Assembly: GCA_047619685.1 (NCBI GenBank)
Contig: JBLHLC010000011.1
Span: forward strand, 1-64,000
Direction: 5' to 3'
DNA: 64,000 bases
From: JABDJZ01 sp047619685
Lineage (GTDB): Bacteria; Bacteroidota; Rhodothermia; Rhodothermales; UBA10348
The notes beneath the pieces are model-generated. The model saw only the letters and a program-made list of their open reading frames with translations, did no database searches and was not told the origin of the DNA. The position numbers and the translations under genes are program-made. Of the stretch, positions 20,048 to 28,056 are shown one piece after another. Every line of letters starts with the position of its first letter. Positions within the stretch are counted from its first letter, which is position 1.

Positions 20048-21880
20048 ATGTGCGGAATTGTAGGATATATAGGTGAACGTCAGGCGGTGGATGTCCTGAT
20101 CCAGGGACTTCGGCGGCTCGAATACCGCGGCTACGACTCGGCGGGAGTCGCCATCGTAAACGGCGCGCTGGCCGTCCACAAACAGAACGGCAAGGTGGGT
20201 GAGTTGGCCCGTCTTCTCGAAAACACCAAGGTCGAAGGCACCCTTGGAATTGGACACACACGTTGGGCGACGCACGGCGAGCCGAGCGATCTCAATGCGC
20301 ATCCCCACCTGGCCAGCGACGGCAGTTTCGCCCTGGTGCACAATGGGATCATCGAGAACTACAACTCTATCAGGGAGCGCCTCTCGCGGAGTGGTTTCGT
20401 TTTCGAGAGCCAGACGGACACGGAAGTGCTCGTGAAGCTGATCGAAAACGTCCGAAATACGACCGGCCTACCGCTGCAAGAAGCGGTTCGTCAGGCGCTG
20501 ACCCGGGTCGAAGGCACGTATGGCATTGCCGTAGTCGCGGAGGGCGATGAAGACCTTCTGATTGCTGCGCGCAAGGGAAGTCCGCTCATCCTCGGCGTGG
20601 GTGACGGTGAGTATTTTCTTGGTTCAGACGCCGCGCCGCTGATCGAATACACCAGGCAGGTCGTGTATCTCAACGACGGCGAGATGGTGGTGATCTCTCG
20701 GAGCGGCTTCGAAGTCAGTGATATTGACAGTGTGGTGTTGCAGAAGGAGATCCACGAACTGGAGTGGGACCTCGAGGAGATTGAAAAGGGCGGCTACGAG
20801 CACTACATGCTCAAGGAAATTTTTGAGCAGCCGACGTCCATCGCCAACTGCATGCGCGGCCGTGTTCGGGTGGCCGAGAATCTGGTGACTCTGGGCGGTT
20901 TGACCGACCACATGGATAGCCTGGCCCAGGCTGAGCGCATCATTATTTGCGCATGCGGGACCTCGTGGCACGCGGCTTTGGTCGGAGAGTACGTGATTGA
21001 GTCGCTGGCTCGGATCCCCGTGGAGGTGGAGTACGCCAGCGAATTCCGGTATAGAAACCCGGTCCTCCGAAAGGGAGACGCTGTCTTCGTGATTTCGCAA
21101 TCCGGCGAGACGGCGGACACGCTTGCGGCCGTCCGTCAGGCGCAGGCTGCCGGAGTGCCCGTGTATGGTATCGTCAACACCGTCGGCTCGACCATCGCGC
21201 GGGAGACCGATGCTGGCGTCTACCTGCATGCCGGCCCTGAGATTGGCGTGGCCTCGACAAAGGCATTTACCGCGCAGGTGACCGTCCTCACCATGATTGC
21301 GACCAAGATTGCCCAGGCCCGCGGAATGGAGGAGAAGGAGTCTCGTCGCCTTTTGGCTGCCCTGGAGGCATTACCCGCGCAGGTCCAAACCGTCCTTGAG
21401 TTGGACGATGAGATCAAGAAGATGGCCAGCGTCTATCGCTACGCCTCCAATTTTCTCTATCTGGGACGCGGCTACCATTTTCCAGTAGCGCTGGAAGGGG
21501 CCTTGAAGCTGAAGGAGATCTCGTACATCCACGCGGAGGGATATCCCGCGGCAGAGATGAAACATGGCCCGATCGCCTTGATCGATCAGTTCATGCCCGT
21601 GGTGTTCCTGGCACTAAAGGACTCCACCTACGAAAAGGTCGTCTCCAACATCGAGGAGGTGGCTGCGCGCAAGGGCTGCGTGATTGCGATCACTGACAAG
21701 GGAAATGGTGAACTGGACAAGCTTTGCGAGCATGTACTCCGGGTGCCCACGACCATCGAGGAGCTGTCTCCCATTCTCACGTCGATTCCGCTGCAACTCT
21801 TGGCGTATCACATCGCGGTCATGAGAGGCTGTGACGTGGATCAGCCCAGGAATCTGGCCAAGAGCGTCACGGTCGAGTAG
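20048..21880 (+). CDS. glmS: Glutamine-fructose-6-phosphate aminotransferase (isomerizing)
   Basis: The 610-residue cytosolic enzyme makes glucosamine 6-phosphate for peptidoglycan and LPS. The N-terminal glutaminase domain starts MCGIVGYIG (nucleophile Cys2) and contains RLEYRGYDSAG and GHTRWATHG. Two SIS domains bind the sugar (ACGTSWHA, SQSGETADT, EGALKLKEISYIHAEGYPA). The C-terminus KSVTVE is typical. Length matches the E. coli enzyme (609). Confidence 0.97.
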   Translation: MCGIVGYIGERQAVDVLIQGLRRLEYRGYDSAGVAIVNGALAVHKQNGKVGELARLLENTKVEGTLGIGHTRWATHGEPSDLNAHPHLASDGSFALVHNGIIENYNSIRERLSRSGFVFESQTDTEVLVKLIENVRNTTGLPLQEAVRQALTRVEGTYGIAVVAEGDEDLLIAARKGSPLILGVGDGEYFLGSDAAPLIEYTRQVVYLNDGEMVVISRSGFEVSDIDSVVLQKEIHELEWDLEEIEKGGYEHYMLKEIFEQPTSIANCMRGRVRVAENLVTLGGLTDHMDSLAQAERIIICACGTSWHAALVGEYVIESLARIPVEVEYASEFRYRNPVLRKGDAVFVISQSGETADTLAAVRQAQAAGVPVYGIVNTVGSTIARETDAGVYLHAGPEIGVASTKAFTAQVTVLTMIATKIAQARGMEEKESRRLLAALEALPAQVQTVLELDDEIKKMASVYRYASNFLYLGRGYHFPVALEGALKLKEISYIHAEGYPAAEMKHGPIALIDQFMPVVFLALKDSTYEKVVSNIEEVAARKGCVIAITDKGNGELDKLCEHVLRVPTTIEELSPILTSIPLQLLAYHIAVMRGCDVDQPRNLAKSVTVE

Positions 21881-21891
21881 GGCTCCTGCCG

Positions 21892-22266
21892 CTACTTCAT
21901 GGATGCCACGCGTGGTCTCAGTAGCCCGATTGGACCAGCCTTGGAGGTAGATACCATCTCAAGGTCAAACACCTCGTACAACTGAGGAGTCACAGCATAG
22001 TCGCGGGCCGGGTCGAAGACCAGGTAGGGCGTCTTGTCGTGGATCCACCAGATGTTGCCCTCCGTCACGTAGGCCTCCTGAACCGCCTGCGAAAGGACTT
22101 GTTCGTCGGTCATCCCGGGCGTTCTGAAGTGCTCGACGTGGACGGCCACATTGCGCGTGGCAATGCCGTCCAGTACGTAGAACACGCAAAGGCAGGCGAG
22201 CAGCCACGTCAAGACGGCTCTTGTTGCGGAGGTACTTTGAACGTGGTATCGAGTTGAGGCCAGCAT
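21892..22266 (-). CDS. Hypothetical single-span membrane protein
   Basis: The 124-residue protein has one N-terminal membrane segment (about 17-36, AVLTWLLACLCVFYVLDGI), then a soluble, mixed-composition part (HFRTPGMTDEQVLSQAVQEAYVTEGNIWWIHD). It converges with glmS (11 nt between stops) and is divergent from prfA. I recognise no family. The composition is protein-like, but there is no further support, so it may not be expressed. Confidence 0.5.
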   Translation of the reverse strand: MLASTRYHVQSTSATRAVLTWLLACLCVFYVLDGIATRNVAVHVEHFRTPGMTDEQVLSQAVQEAYVTEGNIWWIHDKTPYLVFDPARDYAVTPQLYEVFDLEMVSTSKAGPIGLLRPRVASMK

Positions 22267-22473
22267 ATCCGGTATCGGTTCCTTGGTGCAATGACCAGAT
22301 CACGAAAAGCGTGCCATGTATGACGATGCGCCAACAGGCTCCAAAAGGGGCTATAGAGCGTCCGGTTTGAGTCTCAAGTTGCGAAAACAACCAGGTTAGG
22401 ATCCGTCCATACCCGGTGTCCTTTAGGGGGAAGACGCGAATCATTACTACCCGGCCCTGCGTTTGCGCCCCTT

Positions 22474-23559
22474 ATGATCGCACAGGACGTAATAGAAGGA
22501 ATTCTGGACCGCTACGCGGAGCTCAATCGGCTCATGTCGCTGCTCGAAGTGGCTACTGATCAACATCGGATGGCGGACCTGGGGCGTGAGCATACGAGTC
22601 TGCGCTCCGTTGTCGCTGCAATCGAGGCATACCAGGCACTCGCCAGCGAGAGGGATGATCTTCAGGAGATGATCGACGCCGGAGGTGATCCTGAACTCCT
22701 TGAGATGGCCCAACTGGAGTTCGAGGAAATTGAGGGCAAGCTGCCTGGCCTTGAGGAGGAACTGCGGGTCAAGCTCTTGCCACGGGATCCTGCCGATAGC
22801 AAGAACGCCATTGTCGAAATCCGAGCGGGTACCGGCGGTGACGAGGCCAGTCTGTTCGCCGGAGATCTCTTCCGGCTCTACTCGAAATTCGCGGATCGGC
22901 ACGGCTGGAAAATGGACGTCATGAATACGTCCCACGGCACGAAGGGCGGTTTCAAGGAAATCGTCTTCAGCATAAGCGGAGAGGAGGCTTTCGGGACGAT
23001 GAAGTTCGAGAGCGGCGTGCATCGCGTACAGCGGGTGCCAGCGACGGAATCCGCCGGCAGAGTCCACACGTCCGCCGCAACGGTCGCGGTGCTGCCGGAA
23101 GCGGAGACTGTAGACGTGGAAATACACCCAAACGACATCAAGATCGATGTGTACCGTTCAAGCGGTCCGGGCGGTCAGAGTGTCAACACGACTGACTCCG
23201 CGGTCCGGATAACCCACCTGGAAACAGGCCTGGTTGTCACCTGCCAGGACGAAAAGAGTCAGCACAAGAACAAGGACAAGGCACTCCGGGTGCTGCGCTC
23301 CCGTCTTTATGATCTACAATTGGCCAAGGTTGAGTCCGAGCGCAGCGAGGCTCGGCGGTCCATGGTGACCTCCGGAGACCGCTCGGCCAAAATCCGGACC
23401 TACAATTGGCCTCAAGGCCGGGTTACTGACCATCGGTTGGAAGGCGACGACAAAAACCACCCCCTGGAGAAGATCATTGACGGAGACCTGGATCCTGTGA
23501 TAAGGGCGCTGAGGCTCGCTGAAAACGCCGAGAGGATGTCGCAACGCACCGGCGGGTAG
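22474..23559 (+). CDS. prfA: Peptide chain release factor 1
   Basis: The 361-residue factor ends translation at UAA/UAG. The GGQ loop is SSGPGGQSVNTTDSAVR (about residue 230), and the RF1 recognition region lies in SISGEEAFGTMKFESGVHRVQRVPATES. Start ATG at 22474 follows a 207-nt gap from the divergent hypothetical gene; I see no other gene in that gap. Length and motifs are standard for RF1 (not RF2, as there is no programmed frameshift). Confidence 0.96.
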   Translation: MIAQDVIEGILDRYAELNRLMSLLEVATDQHRMADLGREHTSLRSVVAAIEAYQALASERDDLQEMIDAGGDPELLEMAQLEFEEIEGKLPGLEEELRVKLLPRDPADSKNAIVEIRAGTGGDEASLFAGDLFRLYSKFADRHGWKMDVMNTSHGTKGGFKEIVFSISGEEAFGTMKFESGVHRVQRVPATESAGRVHTSAATVAVLPEAETVDVEIHPNDIKIDVYRSSGPGGQSVNTTDSAVRITHLETGLVVTCQDEKSQHKNKDKALRVLRSRLYDLQLAKVESERSEARRSMVTSGDRSAKIRTYNWPQGRVTDHRLEGDDKNHPLEKIIDGDLDPVIRALRLAENAERMSQRTGG

Positions 23560-23645
23560 AACGGGGCCTGGAAGCCCTGATACCGGAGACACGTGCAGAT
23601 TAGTCGAATTGGCTAGGTTCTGGCCCGATCGAAGAGCGGCCAACC

Positions 23646-23711
23646 TATATTGATAGACTAAACAAACAATCCTGCTCCCCTTGCCATCTTGGGGGGCTTG
23701 GTTTCGTCCAA
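23646..23711 (+). promoter_or_regulatory. rpsF leader with promoter-like box and two hairpins
   Basis: TATATTGA (23646-23653) resembles a TAnnTTTG -7 box. Downstream, GCTCCCC (23674-23680) pairs with GGGGGGC (23691-23697) around a 10-nt loop, and TTGG/CCAA (23698-23711) forms a small second hairpin just before the SD-like AGAGGT. Ribosomal protein S6:S18 often represses its own leader, so this is a candidate autoregulatory structure, although I could not confirm the known CCG-containing consensus. Confidence 0.4.
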
Positions 23712-23725
23712 TCCAGAGGTAATAG

Positions 23726-24088
23726 ATGGGTCTTCAAAAGAATGCCTACGAGCTCACGTATATCGTGAACTCGGTGCTCGCAGAGGAGCAGATCAAGGAC
23801 CTGGTTGAGCGCGTCACCGCGTATATCAAGGAGGGTGGCTCTGATGTCACCGACGTTGATGTATGGGGAAGCCGCCGGCTCTCCTATCCGATTCAGAAGA
23901 AGCGCAACGGCTTCTACGTAAACATGTATTTCAACGCTCCGGGAAGCTTCATTGGAAGGCTGGAGAGGGCTCTTGAAATCGACGACAACATCCTGCGTTA
24001 TCTCACTTTGAAGATGGACGGGAAAATGACCCGTCATTTCGAGGAGCAGAAAAAATCGCGGGTGGCGGCCGAACCTACCGATGGCTAG
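23726..24088 (+). CDS. rpsF: 30S ribosomal protein S6
   Basis: The 120-residue protein has the S6 ferredoxin-like fold: YELTYIVNSVLAEEQIKDLVE, WGSRRLSYPIQKKRNGFY, and the C-terminal YLTLKMDG. It binds S18 on the 30S platform. A Shine-Dalgarno-like AGAGGT precedes the ATG. It overlaps rpsR by 8 nt; as in many Bacteroidota, ssb does not lie between them. Confidence 0.96.
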   Translation: MGLQKNAYELTYIVNSVLAEEQIKDLVERVTAYIKEGGSDVTDVDVWGSRRLSYPIQKKRNGFYVNMYFNAPGSFIGRLERALEIDDNILRYLTLKMDGKMTRHFEEQKKSRVAAEPTDG

Positions 24089-24341
24089 AGGAAAAAAATC
24101 TACACGGGGCTCCAGACCAGCTCAAGGCTCAGAGCCTCCCAAGAAGGTTGACATCAAGGAGCCCGAGTACGTCGATTACAAGGACGTCGATCTCCTGAAG
24201 AAATACCTGAACGAGCAGGGCAAGCTGCTTCCCAGACGTGTCACGGGAGCATCCGCCAAGTTCCAGCGGCAGTTGACGCGCGCAATCAAGCGCGCTCGTC
24301 ACCTTTCCCTGATTCCATTTGTTGCGGACGCCGTCCGTTAA
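24081..24341 (+). CDS. rpsR: 30S ribosomal protein S18
   Basis: The 86-residue basic protein has the S18 core VDYKDVDLLKKYLNEQGKLL followed by PRRVTGASAKFQRQLTRAIK. The N-terminal tail is rich in Lys/Arg/Ser and longer than in E. coli (75 residues). Its start overlaps rpsF, and rplI follows after 40 nt. Confidence 0.96.
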   Translation: MARGKKSTRGSRPAQGSEPPKKVDIKEPEYVDYKDVDLLKKYLNEQGKLLPRRVTGASAKFQRQLTRAIKRARHLSLIPFVADAVR

Positions 24342-24381
24342 GCATCCACCAGCCGCACGGCGGCAATAGACTTACAGAACC

Positions 24382-24876
24382 ATGAAGGTGATTCTGCTAC
24401 AAGAGGTGGAGAACCTTGGAGACGAGGGAGAAATCGTCACCGTGAAAAACGGTTACGGTCTCAACTACCTCATCCCCCGGGGCTTCGCTCGGTTGGCAAC
24501 AGTTGGTACCATCAAGGCTTGGGAAGAGGAGCGTCGTCAGTCGTCCCGCAAGCTGGCTCAGAAGCAGGGAGACGCACAGGCGTTGGCTTCGGAAATCGGC
24601 AAGATGGATATCGTCCTGAATGCAAGGGTCGGCGAAGAGAATCGGATCTTTGGCACCATTACTTCTCAGCAGATCGTGGACGCGCTGGCTTCCCAGGGCG
24701 TTACCGTGGACCGTAGAAAGGTTGAGTTGGACGAAGAAGTCCGGATGCTTGGTGTGTACACCGCCTCCGTTCGGATTCATTCAGCCGTGACCGCCACGGT
24801 CAAGTTCCGCGTAGAAGCTGAAGGGGCTGTGGCGCCGGTCGAGTCTGAGCCGGAGTCCGAGTCCGAGTCCGCCTGA
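24382..24876 (+). CDS. rplI: 50S ribosomal protein L9
   Basis: The 164-residue protein begins MKVILLQEVENLGDEGEIV and has the GYGLNYLIPRGFA loop of the L9 N-domain, a long helix and the C-domain. The C-terminus has an added acidic, repetitive tail (about 150-164, ESEPESESES) encoded by a short GAGTCC repeat. It is the third gene of the rpsF-rpsR-rplI operon. Confidence 0.96.
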   Translation: MKVILLQEVENLGDEGEIVTVKNGYGLNYLIPRGFARLATVGTIKAWEEERRQSSRKLAQKQGDAQALASEIGKMDIVLNARVGEENRIFGTITSQQIVDALASQGVTVDRRKVELDEEVRMLGVYTASVRIHSAVTATVKFRVEAEGAVAPVESEPESESESA

Positions 24877-24916
24877 GAGCATCCTGCGTAACGACGGTCC
24901 GGTAATTGCGACGGAG

Positions 24917-24934
24917 TCAGGCAACATTGCCTGA
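24917..24934. promoter_or_regulatory. Perfect 8-bp inverted repeat between rplI and dsbD
   Basis: TCAGGCAA-CA-TTGCCTGA is a perfect dyad with a 2-nt centre, 37 nt before the dsbD start. No T tract follows, so it looks more like a protein-binding site (dimeric regulator) than a terminator. The binding protein is unknown. Confidence 0.45.
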
Positions 24935-24970
24935 GAACCGCACGTTAATCCGAACCAAGGAAACGCAGAA

Positions 24971-26989
24971 ATGAAAAAAGCCGGCCTCCTGTTTCTGTCG
25001 TTGCTCGTGACTGCGCCGGTATGGGCGCAGTTTGAGCCGATCGGGCATGCCTCTGAGTACGTCCGGTGGGAGGCGTCAGCCGCCCCGGATTCGGTTCGCC
25101 CGGGCAACCAATTGAAGGTTGTCCTGGACGCGTACATAGACGTCCCGTGGAAGTTATATGCGCTGGACGAAACCTTGCCGGAAGGCGCCGGGCCTCGTCC
25201 GTTTGGCGTGACCACGGCGTGGGCGTTTCCTGAAGGCTTCTCCGTATCCGCTGCGGACCAGTCCAGGCCCGAACAAGGCCTGGATCCGAATTTCAATCTG
25301 ACCCTGTTGTGGTATCACGACAGGGCCAGATTTGTTTATACGGTCGATGCAGACTCCGGCCTATCAGCTGGTGAGCACGAGCTGGCCGGAACCGTGCGGT
25401 TCCAGATTTGCAACGACGAGCGTGGGGTGTGCTTGCCGCCTACTCCGATGGAATTTGCCACTTCGGTTGTGGTGGATCCAGACTGCACGTTGAAGGAGGG
25501 AGACGTCACCGTAGAGTGCAGCGGCGATGAGGCGGGACTTGAAGCACTGTTTGCCGAATTGGGGATGGGGAGTGACGCCAGTCTCACGCAAGCGGACGGG
25601 AGCGCGCCTGGCGACTTCGGCACCGCTGGTGCACGTGCCGGATTGATGGGGTTCTTGTTGCTGGCCATCGGAGCCGGTTTTGCGACGCTCCTGACCCCGT
25701 GCGTGTTTCCGATGATTCCCCTGACGGTCTCCTACTTCACCAAACATGCGGGGAACAGGTCGCGAGCCATTCGGATGGCCGGCGCGTTCGGTGGCTCAAT
25801 AGTCGTTCTGTTCACCGGCCTGGGCATCGCCATGTCGGTTCTGGTGGGAGCGGCCGGGGCGCAGACCATCGCCGCCAACCCCTGGGTGAACCTGTTCATT
25901 GCCGGCGTTCTGGTGGCATTTGCATTGTCGTTGTTAGGGCTCTACGAACTGCGACTGCCCAATTCGCTGCTGAACTACGCCAACAGGCAATCCAACGAGA
26001 AGGGCGGGTACCTGGGCGTTGTGTTCATGGGACTCACGCTTACCCTCGTTTCTTTTTCGTGTACGGCGCCCTTTGTTGGCGGTCTCCTTGCCGCGGCAGC
26101 CGGCGGAAGCTGGCTCTATCCGCTGGGTGGCATGATCGCATTCAGCTCTGCTTTTGCGCTGCCGTTCGTGTTGTTGGCCATTTTCCCCAACGCGCTCGCT
26201 TCGCTTCCCAAGGCGGGCGGCTGGATGAATTCGTTCAAGGTCGTGCTGGGCTTCATCGAGATGGCCGCCGCCATCAAGTTCTTTTCGAATGCGGACCTGG
26301 TCTGGGGCTGGGGCCTGATTTCACGCCCGATGGCCATTGCGGTCACCATCGTGATCTTCATGGTAGCCGGGGCCTATCTGCTTGGCAAGATTCGACTCCC
26401 GCACGACACCCCGGTGGAATCCGTCGGTGTGGGTCGATTGATGGCTTCGATAGCCTTCATTGCCGTCAGCCTCTACATGATTCCAGGCCTTTTGGGGGCT
26501 CCCCTTAACAAACTGGACGCCTATCTGCCGCCTCGGCAAGGCACGGATATCAGCCTCTTGTCACAGGCTGCCAGAGACCAGGCCGGCCTGGACGATGACA
26601 GGTGGTTCGTGGACGATATTCAGGGGGCACTGGCGGAAGGGCTCCAGGAAGGCAGACCTGTCCTGGTGGACTTTACGGGGTATACCTGCACCAACTGCAG
26701 GGAGATGGAGGCCAACGTATTCCCGCGGCAGCCGGTACAGGCTCGTTTTGAGGAGCGCTTTGTCCTGCTCCGCTTGTACACCGACGGCCTTGAATTCGGC
26801 CCCGATTTTCAGAGATACCAGCTGGGCCTGACCGGCACGGTTGCTCTGCCGACCTATGCGGTCGTCGACCCCGCCTCCGAAGGCCTTGTGGTGGGCGTGA
26901 GTGGCTTGATGGATACCGACGAGTTCGTGGCCTTCCTTGATTCGGGGTTCGACACGTGGTCGTATTCGTCGGGGCTGGCAGCACGCTAG
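24971..26989 (+). CDS. dsbD: Thiol:disulfide interchange protein DsbD
   Basis: The 672-residue inner-membrane protein passes electrons from cytosolic thioredoxin to the periplasm. It has a signal peptide (1-20) and a periplasmic alpha domain with the Cys pair of QICNDERGVCLPP. About eight membrane helices follow, with the redox Cys in LLTPCVFPMIPL and SFSCTAPFVGG. The C-terminal thioredoxin-like domain has Cys573-Thr-Asn-Cys576. The domain order is complete, and the length is slightly above E. coli DsbD (565). It probably supports cytochrome c maturation and periplasmic thiol repair. Confidence 0.93.
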   Translation: MKKAGLLFLSLLVTAPVWAQFEPIGHASEYVRWEASAAPDSVRPGNQLKVVLDAYIDVPWKLYALDETLPEGAGPRPFGVTTAWAFPEGFSVSAADQSRPEQGLDPNFNLTLLWYHDRARFVYTVDADSGLSAGEHELAGTVRFQICNDERGVCLPPTPMEFATSVVVDPDCTLKEGDVTVECSGDEAGLEALFAELGMGSDASLTQADGSAPGDFGTAGARAGLMGFLLLAIGAGFATLLTPCVFPMIPLTVSYFTKHAGNRSRAIRMAGAFGGSIVVLFTGLGIAMSVLVGAAGAQTIAANPWVNLFIAGVLVAFALSLLGLYELRLPNSLLNYANRQSNEKGGYLGVVFMGLTLTLVSFSCTAPFVGGLLAAAAGGSWLYPLGGMIAFSSAFALPFVLLAIFPNALASLPKAGGWMNSFKVVLGFIEMAAAIKFFSNADLVWGWGLISRPMAIAVTIVIFMVAGAYLLGKIRLPHDTPVESVGVGRLMASIAFIAVSLYMIPGLLGAPLNKLDAYLPPRQGTDISLLSQAARDQAGLDDDRWFVDDIQGALAEGLQEGRPVLVDFTGYTCTNCREMEANVFPRQPVQARFEERFVLLRLYTDGLEFGPDFQRYQLGLTGTVALPTYAVVDPASEGLVVGVSGLMDTDEFVAFLDSGFDTWSYSSGLAAR

Positions 26990-27062
26990 ATAGAGATGTG
27001 ACTGGGGAGCTCCAGGTTATGCCGGCCTCCCAGCGGTGTCAGGGGATAAACCCCCCACCGCT

Positions 27063-27683
27063 ATGCACACCGAATCCATCGAGGAGATCGCCCCGATCGA
27101 ACTCCTCGAACAAGCCCAGGCCGGAGACTGTCAGTCCCGTGACCGACTCCTCGGCTGGGCCTACGTCACCGCCCATTCGTACTACAGAAGGAAGGTCTCT
27201 GTAGAATCCGCCCTCACCAGGGCAGACGCCGAAGACCTTGCGTCCAGCTTCTACCTGGAGTTCGCGAAGGCGTGGCCGCGCATAAAAGCGGTCTACCACT
27301 ACACCAGACGGATGCTGAAGAACAACCTCCGGCGTCATCTGGTGCGAGCCCGCTCCCAGAGGAACCGGGAGGTTCTCCTGTCTCAAGAAGAAATGTTGCG
27401 TCGGTTCGAGGCCCGCGCAGTGGCCGCGTCCAGTCTGGAAGGGGAATGGTCGGATCACGATTGGCTCAAGTACCGAGTCATTGGGAAAGTAATGGAGCGA
27501 GCCGACCACCGGACCCGGGAGCTTGTGCAGTATCGGTGTGCTGATCCCGGTCTTCCATACAGAGAGATATCCTTGCGGACCGGTACCAGCGAGGCAGCTC
27601 TTCGGATGCGCATGGCCCGTTTCTACCAGTCCGTACGCCACGCGCACTCCGCGATCGCGAGTACAAATCACCATTCAGCCTGA
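27063..27683 (+). CDS. ECF-like RNA polymerase sigma factor
   Basis: The 206-residue protein has a region-2-like part (about 40-100, DAEDLASSFYLEFAKAW, then AVYHYTRRMLKNNLRRHL) and a region-4-like helix-turn-helix near the end (LPYREISLRTGTSEAALRMRMARFYQSVR). This is the layout of ECF sigma factors, but the region-2 motifs are diverged, so an ECF-derived regulator without sigma activity is possible. An in-frame GTG at 27036 is an alternative start. The gene is followed after 6 nt by a small membrane protein that may be its anti-sigma partner. Confidence 0.75.
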   Translation: MHTESIEEIAPIELLEQAQAGDCQSRDRLLGWAYVTAHSYYRRKVSVESALTRADAEDLASSFYLEFAKAWPRIKAVYHYTRRMLKNNLRRHLVRARSQRNREVLLSQEEMLRRFEARAVAASSLEGEWSDHDWLKYRVIGKVMERADHRTRELVQYRCADPGLPYREISLRTGTSEAALRMRMARFYQSVRHAHSAIASTNHHSA

Positions 27684-27689
27684 ATCCTC

Positions 27690-28010
27690 ATGCGCCCAGC
27701 AGAGCCAAAACACGCCACGCCCCCGGCCAGTTTGTCCGACGGGGAAATTGACCGTTTGATCGCCGGGGCACTTGATCGCTTCGAGGGTGAGGGCGGCCCC
27801 GAGCCCGCGTCCCGTGGGCAAGCGCCCGGGGGTGCTCCGTCTCCCGTCTCCAGTCAGCCTGTGGGACGAGGGGTCTGGTACGTGTTGGTTTTCCTTTTGG
27901 GAATGACCTTCATGGAAGGCCTGACCGTCCTGGGTCCGGCTCCATCTGAAACCCGTGGTCGGCACGGCATACACCGGTGCGGCCAACCTCAGCAGTCGCC
28001 GAATCCGTAG
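27690..28010 (+). CDS. Small single-span protein, possible anti-sigma partner
   Basis: The 106-residue protein has an N-terminal cytosolic segment (SLSDGEIDRLIAGALDRFEG), a Pro/Gly-rich linker and one membrane helix (about 63-84). The position directly after an ECF-like sigma gene, and the topology, fit a membrane-bound anti-sigma factor, but I see no zinc-binding HxxxCxxC motif. Its last eight codons lie inside a 56-bp repeat found again at 29596, suggesting the natural C-terminus was replaced by or grew into that repeat. Confidence 0.6.
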   Translation: MRPAEPKHATPPASLSDGEIDRLIAGALDRFEGEGGPEPASRGQAPGGAPSPVSSQPVGRGVWYVLVFLLGMTFMEGLTVLGPAPSETRGRHGIHRCGQPQQSPNP

Positions 28011-28042
28011 CCTGTCCGGGACGTAGGGTGACTTCCGTTGTA
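27987..28042 (+). repeat. 56-bp repeat, copy 1, upstream of the BNR-4 gene
   Basis: CCTCAGC...CCGTTGTA matches the copy at 29596-29651 at 48 of 56 positions with no gaps. It ends 14 nt before the start of the next gene. A small stem GTC-NNN-GAC is kept in both copies while its 3-nt loop differs. Confidence 0.85.
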
Positions 28043-28056
28043 TCCGCCCACGCGCC

